From: Anaerolineae bacterium
Lineage (GTDB): Bacteria; Chloroflexota; Anaerolineae; Anaerolineales; E44-bin32
NCBI GenBank assembly: GCA_030673735.1
Contig: DAOVIK010000012.1
Location: forward strand, 1 to 14,843
DNA: 14,843 nucleotides
Direction of reading: 5' to 3'
The notes below the pieces were generated by a model. The model did no database searches. It saw only the letters and a program-made list of their open reading frames with translations, and had not been told where the DNA came from. Shown one piece after another: positions 6,840-13,316 of this stretch. Positions within the stretch are counted from its first letter, which is position 1; the number at the start of each line of letters is the position of its first letter. The translations under genes and the position numbers were made by a program.

Positions 6840-7547
6840 ATGACTTTTACCGAACGCATACTGAACATCATCATCAAGGGCGTACTTCGGCTGGCTTGCC
6901 GCGTGGATGATTCCCAGCTTGTGCGCGTCCCGGATCATGGGCCGTTGATTCTGGTCATCAATCACGTCACATTCCTCGAAGTCCCCATGGTCTACACGCA
7001 CTTGCGCCCGCGGGCGATGACGGGTTTTGCCAAGGCGGAGTCATGGGACAATCCCTTCTTCGGCTGGGTGTTCGATGTTTGGGGAGCCATCCCGCTGCAC
7101 CGCGGGGAGGCCGATGTCTCTGCCATGCGCGCCGCGTTGGAAGTCTTGCGCGAGGGGAGGATTCTGGGCTTGGCTCCGGAAGGCACGCGCACCGGCCATG
7201 GGCGATTACAACGGGCGCATCCCGGGGTGGTGCTTCTGGCGCAGCGCAGCGGCGCGCCGTTGCAACCCTTGGTCCACATCGGCGGGGAGAATCTCAAGCG
7301 CAATCTGGCACGTTTACGACGAACCGATTTTAAGATGATTGTGGGCAATCCCTTCCACATCGAAACAGGGACAATCAAGATGACGGCCGAAATCCGCCAG
7401 GCGATCACCGATGAGATCATGTACCAGCTGGCGGCGCTGCTTCCAGAGAAGTATCGCGGCGAGTACACCGATCTTTCGGCAGCGACGGAGAAGTATCTGC
7501 GCTTCTCCGATCCCTCACAAAGCAATCTGCTTCAAGCGAAAGCTTGA
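6840..7547 (+). CDS. 1-acylglycerol-3-phosphate acyltransferase (PlsC-like), HX4E variant
   Basis: The 235-residue protein has the PlsC/LPLAT motif order. Motif I is NHVTFLEVP at 41-49, motif II GAIPLHRGE at 82-90, motif III PEGTRTGHG at 113-121, and a late proline-containing motif IV follows near 140. These enzymes move an acyl group to lysophosphatidate or a similar lipid at the inner membrane face. Motif I is normally H-X4-D; here the acid is Glu (H42, E47). That keeps the charge but changes the geometry, so this may be a divergent paralogue with another acceptor rather than the housekeeping PlsC. No clear membrane helix besides a weak N-terminal hydrophobic stretch is seen. ATG 6840 has GGAG seven bases upstream and a good promoter before it. 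Confidence 0.88.
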   Translation: MTFTERILNIIIKGVLRLACRVDDSQLVRVPDHGPLILVINHVTFLEVPMVYTHLRPRAMTGFAKAESWDNPFFGWVFDVWGAIPLHRGEADVSAMRAALEVLREGRILGLAPEGTRTGHGRLQRAHPGVVLLAQRSGAPLQPLVHIGGENLKRNLARLRRTDFKMIVGNPFHIETGTIKMTAEIRQAITDEIMYQLAALLPEKYRGEYTDLSAATEKYLRFSDPSQSNLLQAKA

Positions 7548-7611
7548 ACCACGACCGACTATAACGCCACGCTTCTCAGCTTCAAATCTGATCGTGCTGG
7601 GTCTTCTTCTC

Positions 7612-7701
7612 AATCGTGGCGATCTGAGGAAGATGGTGTTGGATCTATTGGAGCAATCACCGAGCTGCAAGACGAGACATGGCCCAGGAAGGCGGCTATG
7701 A
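7612..7701 (+). pseudogene. Possible remnant of a PadR-family regulator N-terminus
   Basis: In one frame this stretch reads NRGDLRKMVLDLLEQSP, which resembles the opening of many PadR winged-helix regulators (RGDL..-hydrophobic-LDLL....P-R/S-H-G-Y-E). After the Pro it continues SCKTRHGPGRRL and stops at 7699-7701, so the recognition helix and the rest of the gene are absent. PadR proteins are often encoded next to transporters, which fits the damaged symporter that follows. The match is short and made by eye, so chance resemblance is quite possible. Confidence 0.3.
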
Positions 7702-8419
7702 GCAGCGAAGCACAGGAGCGCACGAGCGAACGGCTTTCGATCTGGTCGCCCTGGTGTTGCCCTTCTTCCTGGTCTATTGGGTCGCCGGAGGCAACCTGCT
7801 AGCCAAGGCCAATCTCTTCGGCATCGAACTGGCCATCGAGTCGGCGGTGCTGGGGATCCTGCTGATCATCGCGCTGGTCGCCATACCGCTGTGGACGTGG
7901 GTTTCGCGCCGCTTCGACAAGCGCAGCGCCTACATCGGCGGGATGATCTTCTGGGCAGTGGTGCAACTCTTTATCTACAGCATCCCGCAAGGGGAGATCA
8001 CGCTGGTGTTGTGGATGGCGGTCCTGGCGGGGATCAGCGTTTCGACGGCTCACGTCATGCCGGAAGCCATCTTCCCCGACGTGGTGGAGTGGGACGAGCT
8101 GCGCACGCGCAAGCGTCGCGAGGGGATCTATTACGGCTCGAAGAATTTCTTGCGCAAGCTGGCAAGCGCTTTCGCGACCGCTTTGGCGCTGCAGGTGCTA
8201 GGCTGGTTTGAGTACCAATCGCCGCCTGCGGATGTCACGCAGTTCACCCAAACGCCACGAGCCTTGGGAGCCATTCGCTTCCTGATCGGTCCTGTGGGAG
8301 CATTGCTGCTGCTGGCTTCCGTGGCATCGGCCTGGTTCTACCCATTGAGCCGCGAACGGCATGCGCGCGTTCGGCGCCTTCTGGCTCAGCGAAAAGCCCT
8401 GGATGCCGCCACAAGGTGA
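7679..8419 (+). pseudogene. Truncated GPH-family (MelB-like) sugar:cation symporter, C-terminal half only
   Basis: From about 7739 the frame encodes membrane helices 7-12 of a glycoside-pentoside-hexuronide:cation symporter. The signature after helix 10, DVVEWDELRTRKRREGIYYGS followed by KNFLRKLAS, is well kept. Complete members have about 450 residues and 12 helices; here the first six and the cation-site residues are missing, and plsC lies directly upstream. The ATG at 7679 has no ribosome-binding site. A good one (GGAAGG, 7687-7692) instead serves an ATG at 7698 in another frame, which reads MSSEAQERTSERLSIWS, a plausible symporter N-terminus, then shifts into nonsense and stops at 7802. 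I infer an internal deletion of roughly 200 codons with a frameshift near 7735-7755. An assembly error would look the same. The product, if made, is unlikely to transport. Confidence 0.75.
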
Positions 8420-8453
8420 TACCAGATGCAAGCTGATGCCGAGGACTGCCAAC

Positions 8454-8468
8454 GAGGAGGTACTGTTG
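8454..8468 (+). promoter_or_regulatory. Ribosome-binding site that points to a TTG start for the S9 peptidase
   Basis: The strong AGGAGG (8455-8460) is followed after five bases by TTG at 8466, in frame with the peptidase. The in-frame ATGs at 8361, 8403 and 8436 lie upstream of this site, the first two inside the previous gene, and have no comparable signal. Confidence 0.6.
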
Positions 8469-10304
8469 AGAGCAGATGGGTTTCTAGATGCGTTATTGGA
8501 GCTGCCTGAACTATGGGCGCCGCAAGTCTCCAGGGACGGCAAACGGGTTGCTTGGACATGGTTTCAGGTTGGACCAGCAGCGGATGTCTTCTTCGCGCCA
8601 ACCGACGGATCGGTGCCGCCAACACGGCTCACGGCGACGGATGAAGATACCTATCTGGTTTCGTGGACACCTGACAGCCGGGCGGTGATCGTCGAGCAAG
8701 ACCGGGGCGGCAACGAGCGCGTGCGGCTGTATCGCGTTGACTTGGATGATCCGACGAATATGAAGCCGCTTACCGAAGATGAGCCGAACTACTTCCTGCG
8801 CGGTGGGGACCTGCACCCCGAAGGCCAATGGTTGGTATACGGGGCCAACTTCGATGTGGACACCGGCCAGGAGATCGAGCCAACCTGGATCTATCGTCAT
8901 GATCTGGAAAGTGGGGAGCGCAAGGTTCTGGCGCGCCCTGAACGGGGTGCGTACACGCGTCCGAAGCTTAGCCCTCTTGGCACGCACGTGCTCTATGAGA
9001 GAAAGGACCTGCATCCGGCCGGGTTGCAGGTGTGGCTGGTTGACATTGCCGGCACCAACGATCGCGAGATCCTCAATTTTGGCTCCGAAGTAAAGACCTG
9101 GGCCAGGTGGTTTCCAAACGGCCGGCAAGTTCTGGTCATGACCGAGGCTGAAACGCACCGCCGCGTGGGCATTTGGGAGCTTGAGGGAGGGGAAGTGCGC
9201 TGGTTGATCGACGATCCCAAACGCTTCATCGAGATATTCAATGCCCCTTTCGGCGGCGAGCATGTGGTGATCGTTGAGGCCAATGAGGCGCGTTGGCGGC
9301 CCTCGCTGCTCGACGTAGACAGCGGGAAGGAAATCCGGTTGCCTGAGATCGATGGCAATCTGATTCCGCTGGCGCCTGTGGGGGCCGGGGAGTGGGTCGG
9401 GCAGACCTTCAATTCCCGGCAGCCTGCGGAGTTGGTGCGTTTCGATAGTAATGATCCCGATCCGAAGAAGTTCGTCAGCCTCGCACGTGTTTGGGAGCGA
9501 ACAGACCTCACTTCAAAGGACCTCTCTGCGGCGGAGGATCTGCGCTGGAAATCGGTCGATGGGCTGGAGATCCAAGGTTGGCTCTACCGACCCGTGGGGA
9601 AGGCGCGTGGCACGGTTGTGCTCATTCACGGAGGGCCTACCTATCACAGCAAGGACGAGGTCAATCCCAAGGTTCAGTACCTGGTCAAGCATGGCTTCAA
9701 TGTCTTGGAACCCAACTACCGGGGAAGCACGGGATTCAACCTGGCCTTCAAGGAAGCCATCAAGGTGGATGGATGGGGCGGGCTGGAGCAGGAGGACATC
9801 CGCAAGGGCATCGAGGCGCTCATCGAGGCAGGAATTGCTGAAGCCGGAAAGGTTGGCGTGGTCGGTACGTCGTATGGCGGCTACTCCGCTTGGTGCGCCA
9901 TCACGCGCTACCCGCTTGAGATCGTGGCCGCCGCGGCGGCCATCTGCGGCATGACTGATCTGGTGGTGGATTACGAAACAACACGCGCCGACCTGCGCCC
10001 GTACAGCGCAGAGATGATGGGCGGCACCCCTGAGGAAGCACCGGAACGTTACTACGAGCGCTCGCCGATCAACTTTGTGGGGAACATCAAAGGCAAGCTG
10101 CTCATCGTCCAAGGCATGCAGGATCCCAACGTGACCCCTGAGAACGTCAAGGAGGTGCGAGGGGCGCTGGAGGAGAACGGGCTCCCTTATGACCTGCTGG
10201 TTTTTGAGGACGAGGGGCACGGCATATCCAAACCCAAGAACATGAAGGTGTTGCTTCAGCGGTTGCGGGCGTTCTTCGAGCAGAGTTTTGACGCCAAGGC
10301 TTGA
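8466..10304 (+). CDS. S9 family (prolyl oligopeptidase-like) serine peptidase
   Basis: With the TTG start at 8466 the protein has 612 residues. The first two thirds form a beta-propeller of TolB/WD-like blades (repeated SRDG..VAW, TPDSRAV, HPEGQWLVY, SPLGTHVLY, FPNGRQVLV patterns), which in this family gates access to the active site. The last third is an alpha/beta-hydrolase. The nucleophile is S469 in GTSYGGYSA, the acid D553 in MQDPNVTPEN and the His H585 in DEGHGI. The oxyanion region IHGGPTYHSKDE and the conserved NYRGSTGFN also fit acylaminoacyl- or dipeptidyl-peptidase relatives. No signal peptide is seen, so it probably degrades short peptides in the cytoplasm. It follows the broken symporter by 46 bp and ends at a strong palindromic terminator. 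An ATG at 8436 (MPRTANEEV) is an alternative start. Confidence 0.93.
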   Translation: MRADGFLDALLELPELWAPQVSRDGKRVAWTWFQVGPAADVFFAPTDGSVPPTRLTATDEDTYLVSWTPDSRAVIVEQDRGGNERVRLYRVDLDDPTNMKPLTEDEPNYFLRGGDLHPEGQWLVYGANFDVDTGQEIEPTWIYRHDLESGERKVLARPERGAYTRPKLSPLGTHVLYERKDLHPAGLQVWLVDIAGTNDREILNFGSEVKTWARWFPNGRQVLVMTEAETHRRVGIWELEGGEVRWLIDDPKRFIEIFNAPFGGEHVVIVEANEARWRPSLLDVDSGKEIRLPEIDGNLIPLAPVGAGEWVGQTFNSRQPAELVRFDSNDPDPKKFVSLARVWERTDLTSKDLSAAEDLRWKSVDGLEIQGWLYRPVGKARGTVVLIHGGPTYHSKDEVNPKVQYLVKHGFNVLEPNYRGSTGFNLAFKEAIKVDGWGGLEQEDIRKGIEALIEAGIAEAGKVGVVGTSYGGYSAWCAITRYPLEIVAAAAAICGMTDLVVDYETTRADLRPYSAEMMGGTPEEAPERYYERSPINFVGNIKGKLLIVQGMQDPNVTPENVKEVRGALEENGLPYDLLVFEDEGHGISKPKNMKVLLQRLRAFFEQSFDAKA

Positions 10305-10350
10305 GTGCTTATCTGTATGTGGAATTCTATAGGGCAAGCGGGCAACCAAG

Positions 10351-10379
10351 AAACCGCGCCTCGATCGAGGCGCGGTTTT
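10351..10379 (+). terminator. Perfect palindromic, probably bidirectional terminator
   Basis: AAACCGCGCCTCGA (10351-10364) is followed directly by its exact complement TCGAGGCGCGGTTT (10365-10378), then a further T. Read leftward the stem is followed by TTTCTT. It sits between the S9 peptidase and the convergent membrane glycosyltransferase gene and can serve both. Confidence 0.88.
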
Positions 10380-10416
10380 GGCGCGATAAGCAGCGTGTGC
10401 TGCTAGGCCTGCCAGC

Positions 10417-11439
10417 CTATCCCCCAGGCTTGGACGTGCTTGCGCGACGTGAGCCAATCAGGCGCCAGACGGCGGGAAAGATGATTGAGGCATAGATCAG
10501 CAGAGGGACGACCACAAGCGACTGGACCCCTTCCCAGTACATCGCAAAGTACAGGTAGCCCAGGTTTCCCAGGATTATGTATGCCCACCCGATGGGCAGG
10601 ATGAAGAGCATCAGCAGGTCGGTTTGCTGGAAGTAGGGGAGAGCCAGCGCCATGGTGGCAGTCAAGGCGACTAAGCGCTGGGGCTTAGTCAGCGGCAGCA
10701 CGAGAGGGGGGATTACAAGGAAGAGTGCGTAGGGTCCAATCCAGCGCCAAAGGGTGATACTCCCCCAGTCATTTACGGGAGTGGCGCGCATATTAGCTAA
10801 GACATCCAGCGGCCACATGGGATAAACCACGAGGGAAAGCGCGAGTACGATGGCGGGAACGATGAGTATGCGCAGGCGCTCCCGCCAGGAGATGTCGGCG
10901 ATCAGCAACAGGATCGAACCGACGATGATGCCAACGTGCATCTTGGTGCAGGCGATCGCCAATCCCAATCCGGCCAGATTCCACCGCCGGCGATTCAGAC
11001 CCCACCAGAGGAGCGCCAAGCCGACTGTGATCACTCCGATAATCTGCCCAACGAAAGCCACGTAGAGCATCTGAAAACTGATCAGCGTGAGGGTCGTCCT
11101 GCCACCGAAAACACGCGAGGCGATAAAGACGCATAGGATGCTGACCGTGCCCCATATAGCGTAGGCAACGAATGGGGGCAGCAAGGCTAGCAAGGAGAAT
11201 AGGGGAAGAATCCAGTAGGCGTAATAGTAGCCAAGGAACTCCCCTTCGGCTGCCCGTAGATAAACGTAGAAATCGGTGGGATAGGTGCGCAGGCTCGAAT
11301 GAGTCCACACGAACACGCCGAGCATGCCGAGCGCCACGGCCAATGCAAACAGCTCCCATGGCGAGATCCGTGCGCGCAAGCGCCGGACGATCTCCTCTCC
11401 ATTGGCAGTCAGTCGATCCAGCTGTCGATTTGCCAGCAT
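10417..11439 (-). CDS. GT87-like (DUF2029) polytopic membrane glycosyltransferase
   Basis: The 340-residue protein has about eight to ten hydrophobic helices and the layout of GT-C enzymes of family GT87/DUF2029. An early outer loop carries an acid followed by aromatic residues (TDFYVYLRAAEG, D56), then a Tyr-rich segment (LGYYYAYWILP) at the start of the next helix pair. A Gly-Gln follows at 131-132 (FVGQIIGV), then AGLGLAIACTKMHVG (156-170). Relatives, such as mycobacterial PI-mannosyltransferases, use polyprenyl-phosphate sugars on the outer membrane face. It is shorter than the usual 400 or so residues, so a few helices may be missing or the family assignment may be loose. The start ATG 11439 has GAGGA about ten bases upstream. 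It is divergent from the acyltransferase operon, so an envelope-glycan link between the two is tempting but unproven. Confidence 0.65.
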   Translation of the reverse strand: MLANRQLDRLTANGEEIVRRLRARISPWELFALAVALGMLGVFVWTHSSLRTYPTDFYVYLRAAEGEFLGYYYAYWILPLFSLLALLPPFVAYAIWGTVSILCVFIASRVFGGRTTLTLISFQMLYVAFVGQIIGVITVGLALLWWGLNRRRWNLAGLGLAIACTKMHVGIIVGSILLLIADISWRERLRILIVPAIVLALSLVVYPMWPLDVLANMRATPVNDWGSITLWRWIGPYALFLVIPPLVLPLTKPQRLVALTATMALALPYFQQTDLLMLFILPIGWAYIILGNLGYLYFAMYWEGVQSLVVVPLLIYASIIFPAVWRLIGSRRASTSKPGG

Positions 11440-11465
11440 CGAATGCGATTCCTCGGGATTGACCT

Positions 11466-11492
11466 ATTATGCACCCATTTATCTTGCCACAA
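11466..11492 (-). promoter_or_regulatory. Possible promoter for the GT87-like gene
   Basis: Read leftward, TTGTGG (11492-11487) and CATAAT (11471-11466), preceded by TG, lie 15 bp apart. The -10 is good, the -35 and spacing are poor. Transcription would begin about 20 bases before the start codon. Confidence 0.28.
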
Positions 11493-11761
11493 ACCGGGGG
11501 AGAAGGAAAACTCCAGCGCTCTGCCATACTGGGAGTGAATTTTCAAGGGTGTGGTGGCCGACGTATCCCTTGCGCTGGTAGTTGCCAAATGCGATACTAA
11601 CGCCCGCTATCCCCTGGAAGGGGAAGCCTCCAGTGCGGGAACATGGCAGTCGAGGGGGCGCGGCGAGAGCGCTCCGGGGATCGCCATGGTGTGGACTAAG
11701 CGAGGGGACAACCGGCAAGAGCTCCGGCCGAATCCATGTTGAATTTATTGTGGTCTAGCGA
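11493..11761 (+). other. Non-coding leader with several hairpins before the acyltransferase operon
   Basis: No gene is supported here. The stretch is GC-rich and can fold. TCCCCT (11610-11615) pairs with AGGGGA (11619-11624), and the stem extends by GCT/AGC across a bulged A. Further on, CATGGC (about 11643-11648) can pair with GCCATG (about 11683-11688), enclosing a G-rich, GCGC-containing segment. I could not match it to a known riboswitch; no cobalamin, SAM or c-di-GMP core was recognised. No good promoter was found either, although TTGAAT occurs at 11739. Confidence 0.35.
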
Positions 11762-11772
11762 GAGGGGAGTCG

Positions 11773-11892
11773 ATGCGTAGACGGCTGTTTACGCGTGAGA
11801 ACATCTTTGCGCTGATCCTGTGCCTTATCGCGATCGCAGTGATCGTGATGACGGCCGATCAAGCGCCGCTGTGGATTTACCAGGGATTCTGA
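11773..11892 (+). CDS. DltX-like 39-residue membrane microprotein with C-terminal W-I-Y-x-x-F
   Basis: This short gene opens the acyltransferase operon. ATG 11773 follows GAGGGGAG (11762-11769), and the stop TGA overlaps the ATG of the MBOAT gene (TGATG), so translation is coupled. The product has a basic N-terminus (MRRRLFTREN), one membrane helix (about 11-27) and a short outer tail ending WIYQGF. DltX, the small partner of DltB in teichoic-acid D-alanylation, has the same build: one helix, outer C-terminus, and a last motif of the form F-I-Y-N-E-F, whose Tyr is the fourth residue from the end and has been proposed to carry the acyl group. Here the Tyr (Y36) holds exactly that place. I infer an acyl-relay peptide for the next gene's enzyme. 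The whole-protein similarity cannot be judged at this length, and gene finders are likely to miss it. Confidence 0.75.
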   Translation: MRRRLFTRENIFALILCLIAIAVIVMTADQAPLWIYQGF

Positions 11893-13313
11893 TGCGATTG
11901 GAGCACATCCTGGTTTTCTGCGCATTTGCGCTGCCGGTCGGGCTGCTGCTGCCGAGGCGGTGGCGGGGATGGCTGGTGTTTGCAGTGAGCGTGGCAGCGA
12001 TCTACTGGCTGCAGCCGGCCTCCACGATCCGCCACCTGGGCTTCTGGCTGCCCACGGCGACGCTGGCGCTGACGGCATTCTCCTGGGCGCTGACCACGCC
12101 TTCCGAGGCGCGCGATCTCAAGGACACGGTGCTGAGCGGATCTGCCCTGGCGGTAATGGTTCTGCTGGTCGCCGCCGTGCGCTACGTTCCGCTGCCATGC
12201 TGCCTGCCGCCCACGCGGCCGCCGCAGATCACGCAGGTTGTGGTTGCCGTAGCAGTCGTGGCAGGGCTCGCGGCCTTGACAGCGCGCTTCTTCGCCAAGC
12301 GTCGCTGGCTTGGAGGCGTGTTCTTCGCCTTCGTGCTCTTCCTGTTTGTGATCCTGAAGACCGAGCCTTTGGGAACCATGGCGAGCGCGTGGCTGCGGTC
12401 GAGAACCGGGCAGTCGCTCGAGCTGGCGAGCGCGATCGACATCGGCTGGCTGGGTTTTTCGTACGTGGCATTCCGCCTGCTGCACACGCTGCGCGACAGC
12501 ATGCTGGGCAGGCTGCCGCCGCTTTCGCTGCGGGAGTACTTCACCTACGTGATCTTCTTTCCGGCCATCACCGCCGGCCCGATCGATCGGGCCGAGCGCT
12601 TTGTGAAGGGGCTGCGAGAAGCGAAGCCGCTCTCGGCAGATGATGTGATGGTTGCCGGACGCCGTATCATCTTGGGCGTCTTCAAGAAGTTCGTGCTCGC
12701 CGACAGTCTGGCGCTGATCGCGCTGGACGCAACGAAAGCAACTCAAGTACAGGGCACCGGATGGACGTGGTTGCTGCTGTACGCCTATGCATTCAACATC
12801 TACCTGGATTTTGCGGGTTATACGGATGTTGCCATCGGATTGGGGAGGCTGCTGGGAATCACACTGCCCGAGAACTTCGATCGTCCGTACCTCAAGCCAA
12901 ACCTGACGGCATTCTGGAACAGTTGGCACATGACCTTGGCGCAGTGGTTCCGATCCTACTTTTTCAATCCGCTCACGCGCAGCCTGCGATCCGGGCGGCG
13001 GGTTCCTGTGGCTTTGATCATTCTTGTCGGGCAGCTCAGCACGATGGTCTTGATCGGTCTGTGGCATGGCATGACGTGGAATTTCCTCATATGGGGGGCA
13101 TGGCATGGATTAGGGCTGTACATACACAACCGCTGGTATGAGTGGAGGCGAACACGCCCGCCCAGGCCAGATAGTCCGGTGTGGCTGCAGCGTGCAGGAC
13201 GAGTGGGTGCAACGATGCTGACCTTCCATTTTGTGGTGCTGGGCTGGGTGTGGTTCGCGCTTCCGACCCCAAGCTTGGCCCTGCAGGTGCTCGGGAAGCT
13301 GTTTGGGATATAG
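11892..13313 (+). CDS. MBOAT family O-acyltransferase (AlgI/DltB-like)
   Basis: The 473-residue polytopic protein (roughly ten to twelve helices) is a membrane-bound O-acyltransferase. Family motifs are clear: FFPAITAGPIDRAERF (222-237), FNIYLDFAGYTDVAIGLGRL (301-320), LPENFDRPYLKPNLTAFWNSWHMTLAQWF (about 325-353) and GLWHGMTWNFLIWGAWHG (389-406). H346 in WHMT and H392 in the first WHG correspond to the two His of the DltB/AlgI reaction tunnel; a third is H405. Such enzymes pass an acyl group from an inner donor across the membrane to an outer acceptor. The ATG at 11892 overlaps the microprotein stop; a longer GTG-started frame from 11820 is only a shadow of that gene. No acyl carrier protein or ligase gene is nearby, so the donor is open. 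The SGNH gene follows after 3 bp. Confidence 0.93.
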   Translation: MRLEHILVFCAFALPVGLLLPRRWRGWLVFAVSVAAIYWLQPASTIRHLGFWLPTATLALTAFSWALTTPSEARDLKDTVLSGSALAVMVLLVAAVRYVPLPCCLPPTRPPQITQVVVAVAVVAGLAALTARFFAKRRWLGGVFFAFVLFLFVILKTEPLGTMASAWLRSRTGQSLELASAIDIGWLGFSYVAFRLLHTLRDSMLGRLPPLSLREYFTYVIFFPAITAGPIDRAERFVKGLREAKPLSADDVMVAGRRIILGVFKKFVLADSLALIALDATKATQVQGTGWTWLLLYAYAFNIYLDFAGYTDVAIGLGRLLGITLPENFDRPYLKPNLTAFWNSWHMTLAQWFRSYFFNPLTRSLRSGRRVPVALIILVGQLSTMVLIGLWHGMTWNFLIWGAWHGLGLYIHNRWYEWRRTRPPRPDSPVWLQRAGRVGATMLTFHFVVLGWVWFALPTPSLALQVLGKLFGI

Positions 13314-13316
13314 ATC

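Noticed and set aside
9513..10457. Leftward 314-codon open frame inside the S9 peptidase gene
   Set aside because: Antisense shadow of a gene with complete catalytic triad; it also runs through the palindromic terminator.
10793..11527. Leftward 244-codon frame overlapping the GT87-like gene
   Set aside because: The alternative frame gives a hydrophobic, multi-helix protein of the expected family; this one is Arg- and His-rich without motifs.
11600..11700. Cobalamin riboswitch, prompted by GGGGAAGCC and nearby stems
   Set aside because: The rest of the conserved core and the B12 box could not be found.
11820..11891. GTG start giving a longer MBOAT N-terminus
   Set aside because: The added residues are polar (YRDRSDRDDGRSS), lie on top of the microprotein gene, and would disturb the first membrane helix.
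11877..13106. Leftward 409-codon open frame over the MBOAT gene
   Set aside because: Gln-, Arg- and His-rich translation typical of an antisense shadow; the sense frame has all MBOAT motifs.
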